Shown: positions 25,627 to 36,547 of the stretch, in pieces
Numbering within the stretch: the stretch's first letter is position 1
How the letters are laid out: every line of letters begins with the position of its first letter
Translations under genes and position numbers: made by a program
Source: Myxocyprinus asiaticus
Taxonomy: Eukaryota; Chordata; Actinopteri; Cypriniformes; Catostomidae
Length of the DNA stretch: 64,000 nucleotides
Direction: 5' to 3'
Assembly: GCF_019703515.2 (NCBI RefSeq)
Contig: NC_059356.1
Location: forward strand, 27,209,197 to 27,273,196
Notes under the pieces: generated by a model
The model's input: only the letters and a program-made list of their open reading frames with translations
The model's database searches: none
Told to the model about the DNA's origin: nothing

Positions 25627-26535
25627 CACTCACCAAGCACTTTATTAGGGACACCTGTACACCTACTTATCTGTGCGATTATCTAATCAGCCAATCGTGT
25701 GGGAGCAGTGCAATGCATAAAATCATGCAGATACTGGTCTGGAGTTTCAAGGCGGTCGTACACCAGACGAGAAGTGCCACACTGCGTAGCAGCTAGGACA
25801 CGGCACAGGTATCAAACACAGGGCACGTAGATGCGGTTCAGGTGGCAGACAGTACACACAAAAGTTACCTAGGTTTTTGCCTTCTTTAGAATGAACAAGG
25901 CTAGGGTAAACAATCTATGTCCTTTGATAATGATTTGGGTCAAATTTAATGGAAAATATGTTGCGCTCTGTGGTGTGGCTGAAATTTAGCAGCCTCCGGA
26001 GTCAGGGCTTGGCGCCGCCAACAGACGCAGAGTGGCGGCGACAGCGTGTGTACCTTCATTGAAAACAGTTGTTTCGAATTTTAGAACGCCATGTCATCCG
26101 CCAGATGCGTCCGGTGTGCGACCCCCTTCAGTTGATGTTCACATCAACCATCAGAATAGGGAAAAATTTGATCTCAGTGATTTCAACCGTGGCATATGCC
26201 AGATGGGCTGGTTTGAGTATTTCTTTAACTGCTGATCTCCTGGGATTTTCATGCACAAAAGTCTCTAGAGTTTACTCAGAATGGCGCCAAAAACAAAAAA
26301 CATCAAGTGAGCGTCAGTTCTACAGACGGAAATGCTTTGTTGATGAGAGAGGTCAACGGAGAAAGGCTAGACTGGTTCGGGCTGACAGAAAGGCTACGGT
26401 AACTCAGATAACCCCTCTATACAATTGAATGTACAACATGTCAAACCTGTTAGGTTGGATGGGATACTACAGCTGAAGACCATGTTGGGCGCTTTATAAG
26501 GACCATAGTGTTCCTTATAAAATGCTTGGTGAGTG
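25627..26535 (+). mobile_element. decayed Tc1/mariner element
   Basis: The left terminus CACTCACCAAGCACTTTATT and the right AAAATGCTTGGTGAGTG are inverted and flanked by TA (25625-25626, 26536-26537). The interior at 26127-26430 keeps transposase-like coding, for example GFSCTKVSRVYSEWRQKQK then ERGQRRKARLVRADRKATV, on the + strand. The catalytic domain is deleted, so it cannot encode an active enzyme. A further element (25753-26126) interrupts the left part. Confidence 0.75.
25753..26126. mobile_element. MITE nested in the Tc1 remnant
   Basis: AAGGCGGTCGTACACCAGAC at the left is matched by an inverted GCGTCCGGTGTGCGACCCCC at the right. The flanks read TTTCA| and |TCAG, consistent with a 3-bp TCA duplication when compared with the expected uninterrupted Tc1 sequence. 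About 375 bp, no coding frame. Confidence 0.6.
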
Positions 26536-27530
26536 TATGTCCAACTGGCATCACCAAATGGAATTTGAAAAAGAATCACTTTTCAGTCTTTCATTGGACG
26601 GACTGACTTTCTGGCTTCTTCCCTCAGTAAATTATCAATGTCCTCCAATTGTCTTAACAGTGTTTTACCATAAATTAAGCTCTATAACTTCATAGCAGTG
26701 CTAAAATGCTTATTTTTAAATCAGCTCTGCTTTCCTTTACCCACACCTGAATTATTTTTATTCAGGGTCATACAGCTCTGTGAAATTTCAGGCTGGGTTG
26801 AAGCAAAAAATTACTGGGGAGTTGGGATTTATATATTTACAGTATTTGTGTGAGCATGTCTTTATACTATACACAGTATGTGTTTTAATATTTCCCAATT
26901 ATTTGAGTTGCTGTTAATTTAACATATATATAAACACGAAACTGATTTACATACATTTCAGAAACCATGAAAAGTATAAGAGTTTTGTTGGTGTGGTCTC
27001 ACGCTATACGTACTTTGTGTGTGCACACTGTTTGTATTATACCTATTTTATGAGCACTGTGTCTTGTGATCACTGTACTGTACCTCACCGTATCATTTTG
27101 TGGGCTGTATTGTGATGTTATGTGTTGATGATGTTACCATGGTGCCTCTAACACTGCCTCTGGCCCTCACTGTGTGTGCTGCTGTGGTAAGTGTATTTTT
27201 TCCTTCTCCGCGGCTTCTTTGTCTAACCAGGTTCTCTGTCTCTTTTTCTTTCTGTCTCTCTCTATTTATATATCTCTATCCTTGTTCCTTGCCTCTGTCA
27301 CTCTCTCTGTTTCGGCCTTTCCATTCATATACTCTTGCATGTACCCCATCTTCACAATTTTCTTGTTTTGAGGATGATCACTCTCCGTCTCTGTTTCTCT
27401 GTTATTCCTGGGGTGACCTACTGTTATTGTGCTTTGTCTTGTGTAAATGCTACCCCTATGTGCTTTCTATGTGTGTATTTGTATGGACATATTTTTGGCT
27501 TGTGTTTGTATGGAAATGGCTGTGTAGCAG

Positions 27531-27569
27531 CCACGGAGGAAAGGACGGCACCGGGGTGATAATCTCTCT
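27531..27569 (+). CDS. cacna1a: cacna1a microexon 44
   Basis: A 39-nt exon found from family knowledge. Between TGTGTAGCAG and GTATGTGC the sequence reads PRRKGRHRGDNLS, matching RRRGRPRGNNLS, which I recall as the 36-nt exon 44 of mammalian CACNA1A. It is a multiple of three and preserves phase 0, so it can be included or skipped without changing the frame. The acceptor follows an AG-rich context (TAGCAG) and the donor GTATGT is good. The basic cluster adds positive charge to the cytoplasmic tail. The extra first Pro codon could be avoided only by a different acceptor, which I do not see. Confidence 0.85.
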
Positions 27570-30030
27570 GTATGTGCAATCTCTTTCTCCCTCCCTCTTT
27601 TATTCTTTCTCTCCCTTACTCTCTCTTTGACCCTCTCTCACACTGACATCTGTCTTTATATGGGACCTATTCTCAGGTAGCTGTGCCATTTGTGCCTGAA
27701 AATGTCAGGAAGAAATACTGGAAAATAACTTATAATAACTTTTATTATTATAATTATTATTATCATCATCATCATCATCATTTCATGAAAAGGTAAATAC
27801 TGATTGTTTAAGAAAGTACCAGGGCTGTAACAAATATCCAAATTTGTGGTCCATAAATATAGGTTTATCAAAGGGTGATTCTGGGTGAACTACTACCCCA
27901 ATCCTAAATATGTTGTTAAAGCCTTGCAAACCAATTGCTATTTATTTTTAACCATAATCCTAATGTACTATGTTATTTCGACCCTGTCATAGTACATTTA
28001 ATTCATTTAATTTGAAAAATTGAGTACATTTTGGTAGTATCACTCTGTTTCTGTGTTCCTTATAAGAAATCATACTTTATAAATGGGGGGGGGGGATAAA
28101 AATCTATAAAATTACATTTCTATTCAACCCTGTTACATTAAAAGTGTTTCTGGGTTTAATTGTATGGGGTTGAAGGCCAGTACACAAATGGTTAATAACT
28201 GCCTTACATTGTAAATGTTATTGCAACATGCCACATTATTCAGTCAATATTCTTATCCTTTGTGCCAAACAAAATCTGTAAAATAAATAAATAAAAAGAT
28301 TTTCCCCATAACACAACTGAAATCGATTTTGACAATGAAAAATAAAATTATTATTGTTTTTTTCCTATTAATTATATAAGTAGTCAGTTATGGGTACTTA
28401 AATGTCACCATTTCCTGAGAATGGGTTCTGTACACTTTTGCATACTGGATTATTATTGTTTCTGAAAGTACAGACTGATTAAGTGTGTATTGAAAGAAAT
28501 CACACAAAACTCCTTGTCTGCCGCCTTTTAATGTAATTCTGCTATTTATCTGCTTTGCAACACTCCCATTATGTGCTGTGTAGTCACACTTACACATGTG
28601 CATGTTTTATGTTTTTGTGTGCATATGTGTCCACAGTCTTTGTGTGTGAATGTGCAGTTATATGATGTGTGTGTGTACATGTACTGTATGTTTGTGAGTA
28701 TAGACGTGCAGAAATCTTTTGGTGGGCAGTGGGTTAAACAGAGACAAGGGACACTTTCTGGGGCAGGGTTTTTTTTTTTTTATACAGAAAGTTTGAATGT
28801 GACTAAACAATCTAGCAGAGATATCCATGATGGAATTTTTACTGTATAGCCTGTTTATTTTGTTGTGAGTATGTTGCAATCTATTTACAAAGGACACATC
28901 CTTGTGTTCAAAAACAGCTAGAGGGAGTGCAACAGAATGGAACAGCACACAGTGGTCTCAAGATGCATTGTAATGCTAGCTGGGAATACCGTTAGCTACT
29001 GCTTTCGAAAATAAAAATAAAATAAAATTATTGCCTTGACTCTAGTACTATAAAAAACAGAAACACAAATGCAAATGCCAAAGACATCTGTCTGACTCAA
29101 GTGAATATCGACAAACAAGTAAAAAATAATGCAGACAAAATGCATGAATGCACCCCATGTACACCCCCTAAGCCGTGCAACAGATGCTGATGTAATCATT
29201 CATCAAACATGGCCTATGAAACTGACCTTTTGATGGCCAGTTTTCATCACCTTTTCATCAACAGATAATTGTAACTCTAAGGTATGAAGCAATTAACTTA
29301 ATTTAGCTTCCTTCTCTCCTTTTTTCCTTTTCAACACAAAATGCCTTGATGTGTTACTTGTGTACAGCAGTTTTCAACAATCTGTGGTCTGAAAAATCAA
29401 AGGCAGGCTCCTGTGTTTGAATTAGAGTAGTTAGTTAATTACTTTGGCTCTTGTGCCAATGAGGGCAAAGACTTCAGCCACTGTAACCACCTCACTCTGC
29501 ACGTCACTCTATTCCTGGACTATATACCTGGTGCTGTCTTCTTACATCCTTTCTGAGGCCCCCTCTGTTCTCTAGAGTATGTGAATAAATGATGAGTATT
29601 TCCACCTTACATGTACAGTCCTAGATGCATGCAAGGCATGGACTTTTGTTTCCTTTGTGTTGCTCTCTCTCTCTCTCTCTCTCTCATTTTCTCTCTGTGT
29701 GGTCCTCTCTGTATCACATACTTTTTCTCTAAATCTGCATGGTGAATGGTGAATTTGTTTATTTGTTTGCTAGAACTGACTGAGAGCATCCATCAGGCCA
29801 CACACACAATCAAATCATACCAACTCCCAGGAACAGAATTAAACAAACACAAACGCACATCATACATTGACACAGCCATCTGCCTGCCATTACTATATAC
29901 TACAGAAATGGATCTCCTTTCTCAACTCTTCCAAACCCATTAATTTCCAGTAAATAGAAAACTCTCTCTTCCTTCGCTCCCTTTTTTCTCTCCCTACCTT
30001 TCTTTGTCTCTGCTGTTCCGGCTCTCTCAG
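27570..30030 (+). other. cacna1a: intron before exon 45, simple repeats only
   Basis: Contains an AT/ATC tract at about 27722-27783 ((TTA)n then (TCA)n), a G-run near 28085, TG-rich DNA at 28600-28700, and a (CT)n run at about 29663-29690. No other exon-like sequence or complete transposable element was recognised. Confidence 0.55.
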
Positions 30031-30033
30031 CAG

Positions 30034-30232
30034 ATCATCACTGATAACAGTCCTATGAAGCGCTCAGCTTCATCTCTGGGGCATGGGTGCCAAGGCCGGT
30101 CTATGCAGGGTGATGACTATTCCATGAACAGGGTTATCCCAGAAGAGGGTCACAGACATGGGCATCGTCACAAAGACCGCAGCCACCTTGCATCTGAGCG
30201 GTCCCTCAGCCGCTACACTGATGCTGACACAG
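30034..30232 (+). CDS. cacna1a: cacna1a exon 45
   Basis: Reads [40 protein letters not shown] and [27 protein letters not shown], matching the [15 protein letters not shown]...DDYSLERV...DRSHRASERSLGRYTD order of mammalian CaV2.1. The acceptor is a NAGNAG (CTCAGCAG); exon start 30034 gives no Gln and start 30031 would add one. It begins in phase 0 and ends with the first base of a Gly codon at ACACAG|GTCAGA. The Arg/Lys/His-rich stretch is a cytoplasmic tail segment; the SPMKRS serines are potential phosphorylation sites (inference). Confidence 0.94.
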
Positions 30233-30735
30233 GTCAGAGACAAAACTATATTAAGAGTGCTGCTGCAAACCATGATGATGATGATCATGCATTGAACCAG
30301 AACCAGTGTTGGAGTACCGGGTGTTACATATGTTACTTTTTGAAGCTAAGTAATATGATACCTTTTGTACAAAGTACAAAACAAAATACAAATACAATTG
30401 ACAATTATTACTTCCTAAAGGGCAAATTTCTACATGAGATCTACTGCAAAATCTAAAGGGATCTGCTAAGTTAAGATGGCTCTGAGGCAGTTCTGTGCTG
30501 CCTTTAAAAATGTTCAGCATCAGAGCTGGCTTAAACTTTGCTATTTTCATGACAATGAATCCTCAAATTTGTAATCTTTTGGCTGTGTACGAGAATTGAA
30601 ACTGGGGCAACGTTGTCAAGAATGTAACATTCAAACATATGAAATATTGCTTCCTACAATTGTGATTCCTGTGTAAAAAGGAATATAAAATCAGGCCTTA
30701 TAGACATTTTACTCCAGGAAATTTTAAATGAGCTA

Positions 30736-30766
<31 letters not shown>
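30233..30766 (+). other. intron sequence ending in (TA)n
   Basis: No gene. A TA microsatellite at 30738-30766 forms the insertion site of the second Tc1 element. Confidence 0.6.
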
Positions 30767-30769
<3 letters not shown>

Positions 30770-32338
30770 GTGCATCTCAATAAATTAGAATGTCGTGGAA
30801 AAGTTCATTTATTTCAGTAATTCAACTCAAATTGTGAAACTCGTGTATTAAATAAATTCAATGCACACAGACTGAAGTAGTTTAAGTCTTTGGTTCTTTT
30901 AATTGTGATGATTTTGGCTCACATTTAACAAAAACCCACCAATTCACTATCTCAGAAAATTAGAATACATCATAAGACCAATAAAAAAAACATTTTTAGT
31001 GAATTGTTGGCCATCTGGAAAGTATGTTCATTTACTGTATATGTACTGAATACTTGGTAGGGGCTCCTTTTGCTTTAATTACTGCCTCAATTCGGCGTGG
31101 CATGGAGGTGATCAGTTTGTGGCACTGCTGAGGTGGTATGGAAGCCCAGGTTTCTTTGACAGTGGCCTTCAGCTCATCTGCATTTTTTGGTCTCTTGTTT
31201 CTCATTTTCCTCTTGACAATACCCCATAGATTCTCTATGGGATTCAGGTCTGGTGAATTTGCTGGCCAGTCAAGCACACCAACACCATGGTCATTTAACC
31301 AACTTTTGGTGCTTTTGGCAGTGTGGGCAGGTGCCAAATCCTGCTGGAAAATGAAATCAGCATCTTTAAAAAGCTGGTCAGCAGAAGGAAGCATGAAGTG
31401 CTCCAAAATTTCTTGGTAAATGGGTGCAGTGACTTTGGTTTTCAAAAAACACAATGGACCAACACCAGCAGATGACATTGCACCCCAAATCATCACAGAC
31501 TGTGGAAACGTAACACTGGACTTCAAGCAACTTGGGCTATGAGCTTCTCCACCCTTCCTCCAGACTCTAGGACCTTGGTTTCCAAATGAAATACAAAACT
31601 TGCTCTCATCTGAAAAGAGGACTTTGGACCACTGGGCAACAGTCCAGTTCTTCTTCTCCTTAGCCCAGGTAAGACGCCTCTGATGTTGTCTGTGGTTCAG
31701 GAGTGGCTTAACAAGAGGAATACGACAACTGTAGCCAAATTCCTTGACATGTCTGTGTCTTGATGCCTTGACCCCAGCCTCAGTCCATTCCTTGTGAAGT
31801 TCACCCAAATTCTTGAATCGATTTTGCTTGACAATCATAAGGCTGCGGTTCTCTCGGTTGGTTGTGCATCTTTTTCTTCCACACTTTTTCCTTCCACTCA
31901 ACTTTCTGTTAACATGCTTGGATACAGCACTCTGTGAACAGCCAGCTTCTTTGGCAATGAATGTTTGTGGCTTACCCTCCTTGTGAAGGGTGTCAATGAT
32001 TGTCTTCTGGACAACTGTCAGATCAGCAGTCTTCCCCATGATTGTGTAGCCTAGTGAACCAAACTGAGAGACCATTTTGAAGGCTCAGGAAACCTTTGCA
32101 GGTGGTTTGAGTTGATTAGCTGATTGGCATGTCACCATATTCTAATTTTTTGAGATAGTGAATTGGTGGGTTTTTGTTAAATGTGAGCCAAAATCATCAC
32201 AATTAAAAGAACCAAAGACTTAAACTACTTCAGTCTGTGTGCATTGAATTTATTTAATACACGAGTTTCACAATTTGAGTTGAATTACTGAAATAAATGA
32301 ACTTTTCCACAACATTCTAATTTATTGAGATGCACCTG
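30767..32338 (-). mobile_element. Tc1-like DD34E transposon, copy 2 (apparently intact)
   Basis: A 1572-bp element with termini CAGGTGCATCTCAATAAATT and AATTTATTGAGATGCACCTG, inserted between a TA microsatellite (left) and a TA(CA)n repeat (right). It is the inverted near-identical sister of 5977-7550; ends, inverted repeats and transposase all align by eye with only scattered differences. It lies antisense to cacna1a, in the intron between exons 45 and 46. Confidence 0.93.
31032..32075 (-). CDS. Tc1/mariner transposase (DD34E), copy 2
   Basis: A 347-residue transposase, uninterrupted, with the same helix-turn-helix, GRKKCGRKR linker and DDE residues as the copy at 6240-7268. I count four amino-acid differences over the shared 342 residues (R/H in NHRQ-QRR, K/T in SSV-FPQ, V/I and D/E in AP-YQ-I). 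The TGA stop of copy 1 is TCA here, adding the five residues SVHIQ before the next stop. Absence of decay suggests recent transposition and possibly a functional source copy. The internal MGKTADL start applies here too. Confidence 0.93.
   Translation of the reverse strand: MVSQFGSLGYTIMGKTADLTVVQKTIIDTLHKEGKPQTFIAKEAGCSQSAVSKHVNRKLSGRKKCGRKRCTTNRENRSLMIVKQNRFKNLGELHKEWTEAGVKASRHRHVKEFGYSCRIPLVKPLLNHRQHQRRLTWAKEKKNWTVAQWSKVLFSDESKFCISFGNQGPRVWRKGGEAHSPSCLKSSVTFPQSVMIWGAMSSAGVGPLCFLKTKVTAPIYQEILEHFMLPSADQLFKDADFIFQQDLAPAHTAKSTKSWLNDHGVGVLDWPANSPDLNPIENLWGIVKRKMRNKRPKNADELKATVKETWASIPPQQCHKLITSMPRRIEAVIKAKGAPTKYSVHIQ

Positions 32339-32342
<4 letters not shown>

Positions 32343-32383
<41 letters not shown>
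32343..32383. repeat. (CA)n microsatellite
   Basis: About 20 CA units directly between the Tc1 copy and the next MITE. Confidence 0.95.
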
Positions 32384-32385
<2 letters not shown>

Positions 32386-32718
32386 CCGGTCAAAAGTTTT
32401 GAAACACTTACTCATTCTTTATTATAATTTTTTTTTCTTCACATTTTAGAATAATAGTAAAGTCATCAAAACTATGTAATAACATAAATGGAATTATTTG
32501 AATTATGTTGTGACTAAACAAAATCCAAAATAAATCAAAACTGTGTTATATTTTAGCATCTTCAAAGTACATGTCTGCAAATTCTAGGCAAAGGGTGACT
32601 ACTTTGAAGATGCTAAAATATAACATAGTTTTGATGACTTTACTATTATTCTAAAATGTGAAGAAAAAAAATTATAATAAAGAATGAGCAAGTGTTTTAA
32701 AACTTTTGACCAGTAGTG
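32384..32718. mobile_element. MITE with CACTACCGGTCAAAAG termini
   Basis: The left CACTACCGGTCAAAAGTTTT and the right AAAACTTTTGACCAGTAGTG are inverted, and the arms extend about 80-90 bp (TCATTCTTTATTATAATTTT mirrored by AAAATTATAATAAAGAATGA). Two copies of AAGATGCTAAAATATAACA-like sequence lie in the middle in opposite orientations. Tc1-type ends, no coding frame. Confidence 0.8.
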
Positions 32719-32722
32719 TGTG

Positions 32723-32726
<4 letters not shown>

Positions 32727-32789
<63 letters not shown>

Positions 32790-32790
32790 A
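32727..32790. repeat. (TA)n microsatellite
   Basis: About 30 TA units following a short TGTGTATG run. Confidence 0.95.
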
Positions 32791-33292
32791 GGGTAATCTT
32801 TTAAGACAACAGACTCTTACGATATAATGCCAGATGCTTTTTTTATTTTTGTTTTTTTATTTTACTTAATATAATTCTTAATTTAATGGGTTTTATTTGC
32901 GTTTAACACGGGGGCGTACTATAGTGAAAAGTACAGTATATTTACTAACTATAACTATATTTAAAAACATTCTTTATCATAAAAATCCAAGTGTATTAAT
33001 ATTTAAAAAAAATATATATATATTTTTTTAAGAAGGGACAGTAAAAACAGTCAACTGTCTATTTACTGTACATGTATTAATTTGTATTTTAATTTATTCA
33101 TTTGACAGACACTTTTATCCAAAGCTACTTCTTTCAAGGTATACATTACATTTTATCAGTATGTGTATTCCCTAGGAATGGAACCCATGACTTTCGCGAA
33201 TTGTAGTAGTGCAATCAAGAGTAGGCTAGGCTATAATGCAACCCCAATTCCAAAAAGACAGTATGGAAAATGCTTATAAAAAAGGAGTGATT

Positions 33293-33902
33293 TAGAGGTC
33301 TGCGTGGGACTGTTTCTATCCCGCACCCGAACGCTCCCTCTGAGTTTTACTCCATGTTCACCTGCTCTATTCCCGCAGTGATTTTCTTCCCGACCGCTCC
33401 CGTTCCCGCAACTCTGCATTTGTTTTCCACATAGGGCAAAAGCCATACAAATAGACAACAAGTGTATACAAATAACGGTTTATTTATCAGCTATTGCTAT
33501 TATCAGAATTCGCGTGACATGATGCCCATCTAATTTGCCAGAGGTTGGTTTCTTAACTCTTAAATTGACCATTTTCCAGTTCCAGTTTCACATCCTTTGA
33601 TGACACACACTGTGTCCATGCTATGCTCTGCCATTCTTGTTAAGTGCCCTCGACTATCGTGTGCACATTTTTACGTTGGGTTTTCTGTTTATTTTTATCA
33701 CAAATAATTTAATTGTAAAATAAAATCATATTTTTTTTTTTCATTTATAAATCAACAATATAAAAATAGATATCCACATTGGATTGTCAGGTTCTTCTCT
33801 GACCGCACGCTCCCGCACGCTCCCGCGTTTAACTCGGAAATGTAATCCTGCGAGAAAATCTGATCGGGTCCTGCGGGAGTTTCGCGGGAATGCAGATCTC
33901 TA
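33293..33902. mobile_element. hAT-like element with perfect 8-bp duplication
   Basis: The termini TAGAGGTCTGCGTGGG and GCAGATCTCTA are inverted, and GAGTGATT stands on both sides (33285-33292, 33903-33910). An 8-bp duplication is the hallmark of hAT elements. The 610-bp interior is non-coding with CCCGCACGCTCCCG-like motifs repeated in both halves. It is nested inside the 33239-35695 element. Confidence 0.78.
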
Positions 33903-34039
33903 GAGTGATTTGTAAATTCTATTTACCTTGTGCTATATTTAAAGCACTTTAATTAAAAAAAAAAAATAAAAATAATAAAATAAATAAAAAATGTTTTAAT
34001 TTAGATTGTGAATTAATATATAGCCTATATACAGTATAT

Positions 34040-35081
34040 TAATGCTGTCGAAGTACACGCTTTAATAACGCCACAAATTTCTTAACGGGGTTAACGCGTA
34101 ATATGACCCTTTGAATAAACCGTAGTTCATGAGAAGCGAGTAGTCAATGCTACTCTCACATGCATTGACCGTCAAGAAAACAGGTGGTGGGAGACATTAT
34201 GCTGATACCTGCGCCAAGCATTTTATCAATGTAGCACAGCAGTAGAACATGTCCGCAAAGCACAGATAGAGCTCCTAACATTGTAACATCATTGCAGCGG
34301 CAAGACAGCTGCCATTTGAACACCTGACTTGCACTGCCAGGCAAAAGTTGCGAGCGCGAGGCGATCGTCTGTGTTCTGCGACTGCTACCGGATCCTTGAA
34401 TAACGTATAACGTGCCAATAAAGGCAGCCGGTGGAGTTTCCGTTGCCCACCTATAGGGAGGTAGTGCCCTACGCAGACTGCGTAATATGCGTATAGGGAG
34501 CGTCGGTACTGATTACCGGCTAACGGAAACCCTGCTGCTGTCTCCAAGCCAAGGTTCTGTCACAGTGTCTCTGATTGATAGTGCATTAGCCAATGCAAAA
34601 ATTGGAGACATTGCTGGAAACCTGCAGGTAATCTACACTGTCAAAACCCCATTTAATCCCACCAGTTACAATTGTGCCGGGGGTCTAAAAGGAATTGTCA
34701 ATTGTAATGACAGTGCAGACATTTTTTTGCATGAGTGGTGCAAATAGTCACATTACCAGAGCTATTTAATTCCACTGTGCTCCTGGAAAGATTATGTCTG
34801 TCAAAACTCCATAAAAAGAAGCGAATAAATCCTGTCATAATACACACAACTACCATATTTTGTACATAATTTGAATTGTGTTGTGTTCATTTTCTGTTTT
34901 TCAGCTCTGTTGGTGGGTAGGTTTGTGGATGACTGAAAAATATATCTGGATGAAGCATATTTGGTCCACTAATGTTTATGAAGATATTGCGATTAATCGT
35001 GATTAACTACAAAAAAAAAAAAAAAAAAAAACAACTATGCGATTAATCATGATTAAATATTTGAATCGTTTGACAGCCCTA
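34040..35081. mobile_element. nested element with GCTGTCRAA-type termini
   Basis: The left TTAATGCTGTCGAAGTACAC and the right TCGTTTGACAGCCCTAACA are an imperfect inverted pair. The right end carries repeated GCGATTAATCATGATTAAAT motifs common to a dispersed fish repeat. Inside, 34432-34531 has its own inverted GTTTCCGTTGCC/GGCTAACGGAAACC ends and may be one more insertion. Confidence 0.5.
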
Positions 35082-35091
35082 ACATATATAT

Positions 35092-35094
<3 letters not shown>

Positions 35095-35157
<63 letters not shown>
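35095..35157. repeat. palindromic (TG)n-TAT-(AC)n microsatellite
   Basis: About 15 TG units, a TATA centre and about 16 AC units, forming a perfect inverted repeat. Confidence 0.95.
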
Positions 35158-35158
<1 letters not shown>

Positions 35159-35829
35159 ATTTCAAATCAGATGATTGCAACATGCTCCAAAATTTGGGAC
35201 AGTTGAGTGTTTACCACTGTGTAGCATCACCATTTCTCCTATTAACACTTATTAAGCATTTGGGCACTGAAGACACAAGTTTGTTAAGTTAATCAAGTGG
35301 AATTTACCCCCATTCATCCATTATGCAGGTCTTCAGCTGCGCAATTGTACTGGGCCTTCATTGTCGTATTGTGCATTTCATAATGCGCCATATATCCTCG
35401 GGACTGCAGGCAGGCCAATCTAGAACCCGCACTCTCTGCTTACTCAGCTATGCACTTGTAATCTGGGCAGTATGTGCTTTGGCGTTGTCCTGCTGTACCA
35501 AATTTGTTGGAGCGAGTTGCAGTCATCTGATTTGAAATGAATGTATATTTAAAAAAATAATAAATTAATGCAAATTAATAAAATTCACAAGGTAGCATCA
35601 AATAATGCGTTGTTGAAGTGCTTTCAATATATCACAGGGTTATAAGTATTTACAAATGTTTCCGTGTTGTTCAAACTTTTTTGGAATTGGGGTTGTAATT
35701 GATTTTACCACTTTTATTCTCTTGATTGCACTACCACTGGTATTCAGTTTATTAACTGTTAATATTCAGTGGTATTCACAGATATTTGCTGGCAATGACA
35801 GTTTACCCTCTCTTGTTATGGCCTAGCAG

Positions 35830-36074
35830 GTCTTGGCACCGACCTCAGCACCACCACACACTCAGGAGACCTGCCATCCAAGGAAAGGGACCGGGGCCGG
35901 GCCAAGGACCGCATTCACCATCACCATCATCATCACCACCATGGTTCTGTAGATAAGGAGCGCTACGGACATGAGAGAGAACAAGGGGACTATAGCCACA
36001 GACAGTCAAATGATAGAGACCGCCGCTGGTCCCGCTCACCGAGTGAGGGGAGAGAGTGCCTGACTCACAGACAG
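35830..36074 (+). CDS. cacna1a: cacna1a exon 46 (polyhistidine)
   Basis: The 245-nt exon after TAGCAG reads [28 protein letters not shown], nine His, then [20 protein letters not shown] and [24 protein letters not shown]. The mammalian tail has the same order, including [16 protein letters not shown], a His run and [14 protein letters not shown]. The His tract is at 35916-35942, with mixed CAC/CAT codons. The first two bases complete a Gly codon from exon 45 and the exon ends in phase 0 at ACAG|GTGGGC. Confidence 0.95.
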
Positions 36075-36547
36075 GTGGGCATTTGATTGATAATGAGCTT
36101 TTACGCATACTCAAGTCTTATCACACACATAGACATGCATACATTCATCACAGTCAAATGTTTCTGCAAACAATGCAGAAACATCCTAGTTACTGGATCC
36201 TAGTTAGTGCAAATTTTTAGTTCTGTCTTAGGCCTGTTTCACACCACACACAAAAGCAGCGCAGTGCTGCAGAGCTGAAGCATAGCTGCAAGTCGAGTTT
36301 TTGTGCTGAGTAAATTTTTGCTGCATGTAGCATGGTGAACTCAAACGGAAAATAAAAAAAACATGGAAAAATCCACTATATGAACTTATTTATAAACAGA
36401 CATTTGCGATGTAAAATAAGGGAGCAAATTACTCAACTGTTGTTTGAAAAATTACGTCTGTCGAGTCATGAAAGTATCACATGTAATGACAAGCACACAA
36501 ACACACTTTCTATTCAGTAAATCTGACTGAATCCATCTCCCTCCACA
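36075..36547 (+). other. intron sequence, no gene seen
   Basis: Start of the last intron. Unique-looking DNA without recognised elements. Confidence 0.45.

Larger units (their letters stand above)
25608..26600. repeat. GCTGAAGTGTGTTATTT repeat split by a Tc1 element
   Basis: The left part AAAGCTGAAGTGTGTTATTT (25608-25626) and the right part TGTCCAACTGGCATCACC, AAATGGAATTTGAAAAAG (from 26538) reassemble to the order seen uninterrupted at 63315 (GCTGAAGTGTGTAATTTATG, CACCAAATGGAATTGAAAAA). The Tc1 element is inserted between them at TA. Confidence 0.7.
33239..35695. mobile_element. DNA transposon with CAACCCCAATTCCAAAAA termini
   Basis: The left CAACCCCAATTCCAAAAA and the right TTTTTTGGAATTGGGGTTG are inverted. 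The right-hand part (35160-35535) resembles antisense transposase-derived sequence (for example GGACTGCAGGCAGGCCAATC). The element is expanded by nested insertions at 33293-33902 and about 34040-35081. The superfamily was not determined, because a target duplication is not clear. Confidence 0.65.

Noticed and set aside
27100..27630. 176-residue hydrophobic-looking ORF
   Set aside because: Composition reflects pyrimidine-rich intron DNA (Leu/Phe/Ser/Cys). The real coding part here is only the 39-nt microexon, in a different frame.
35323..35535. 70-residue ORF on + strand
   Set aside because: It is the wrong strand of transposase-derived sequence inside the CAACCCCAATTCC element.
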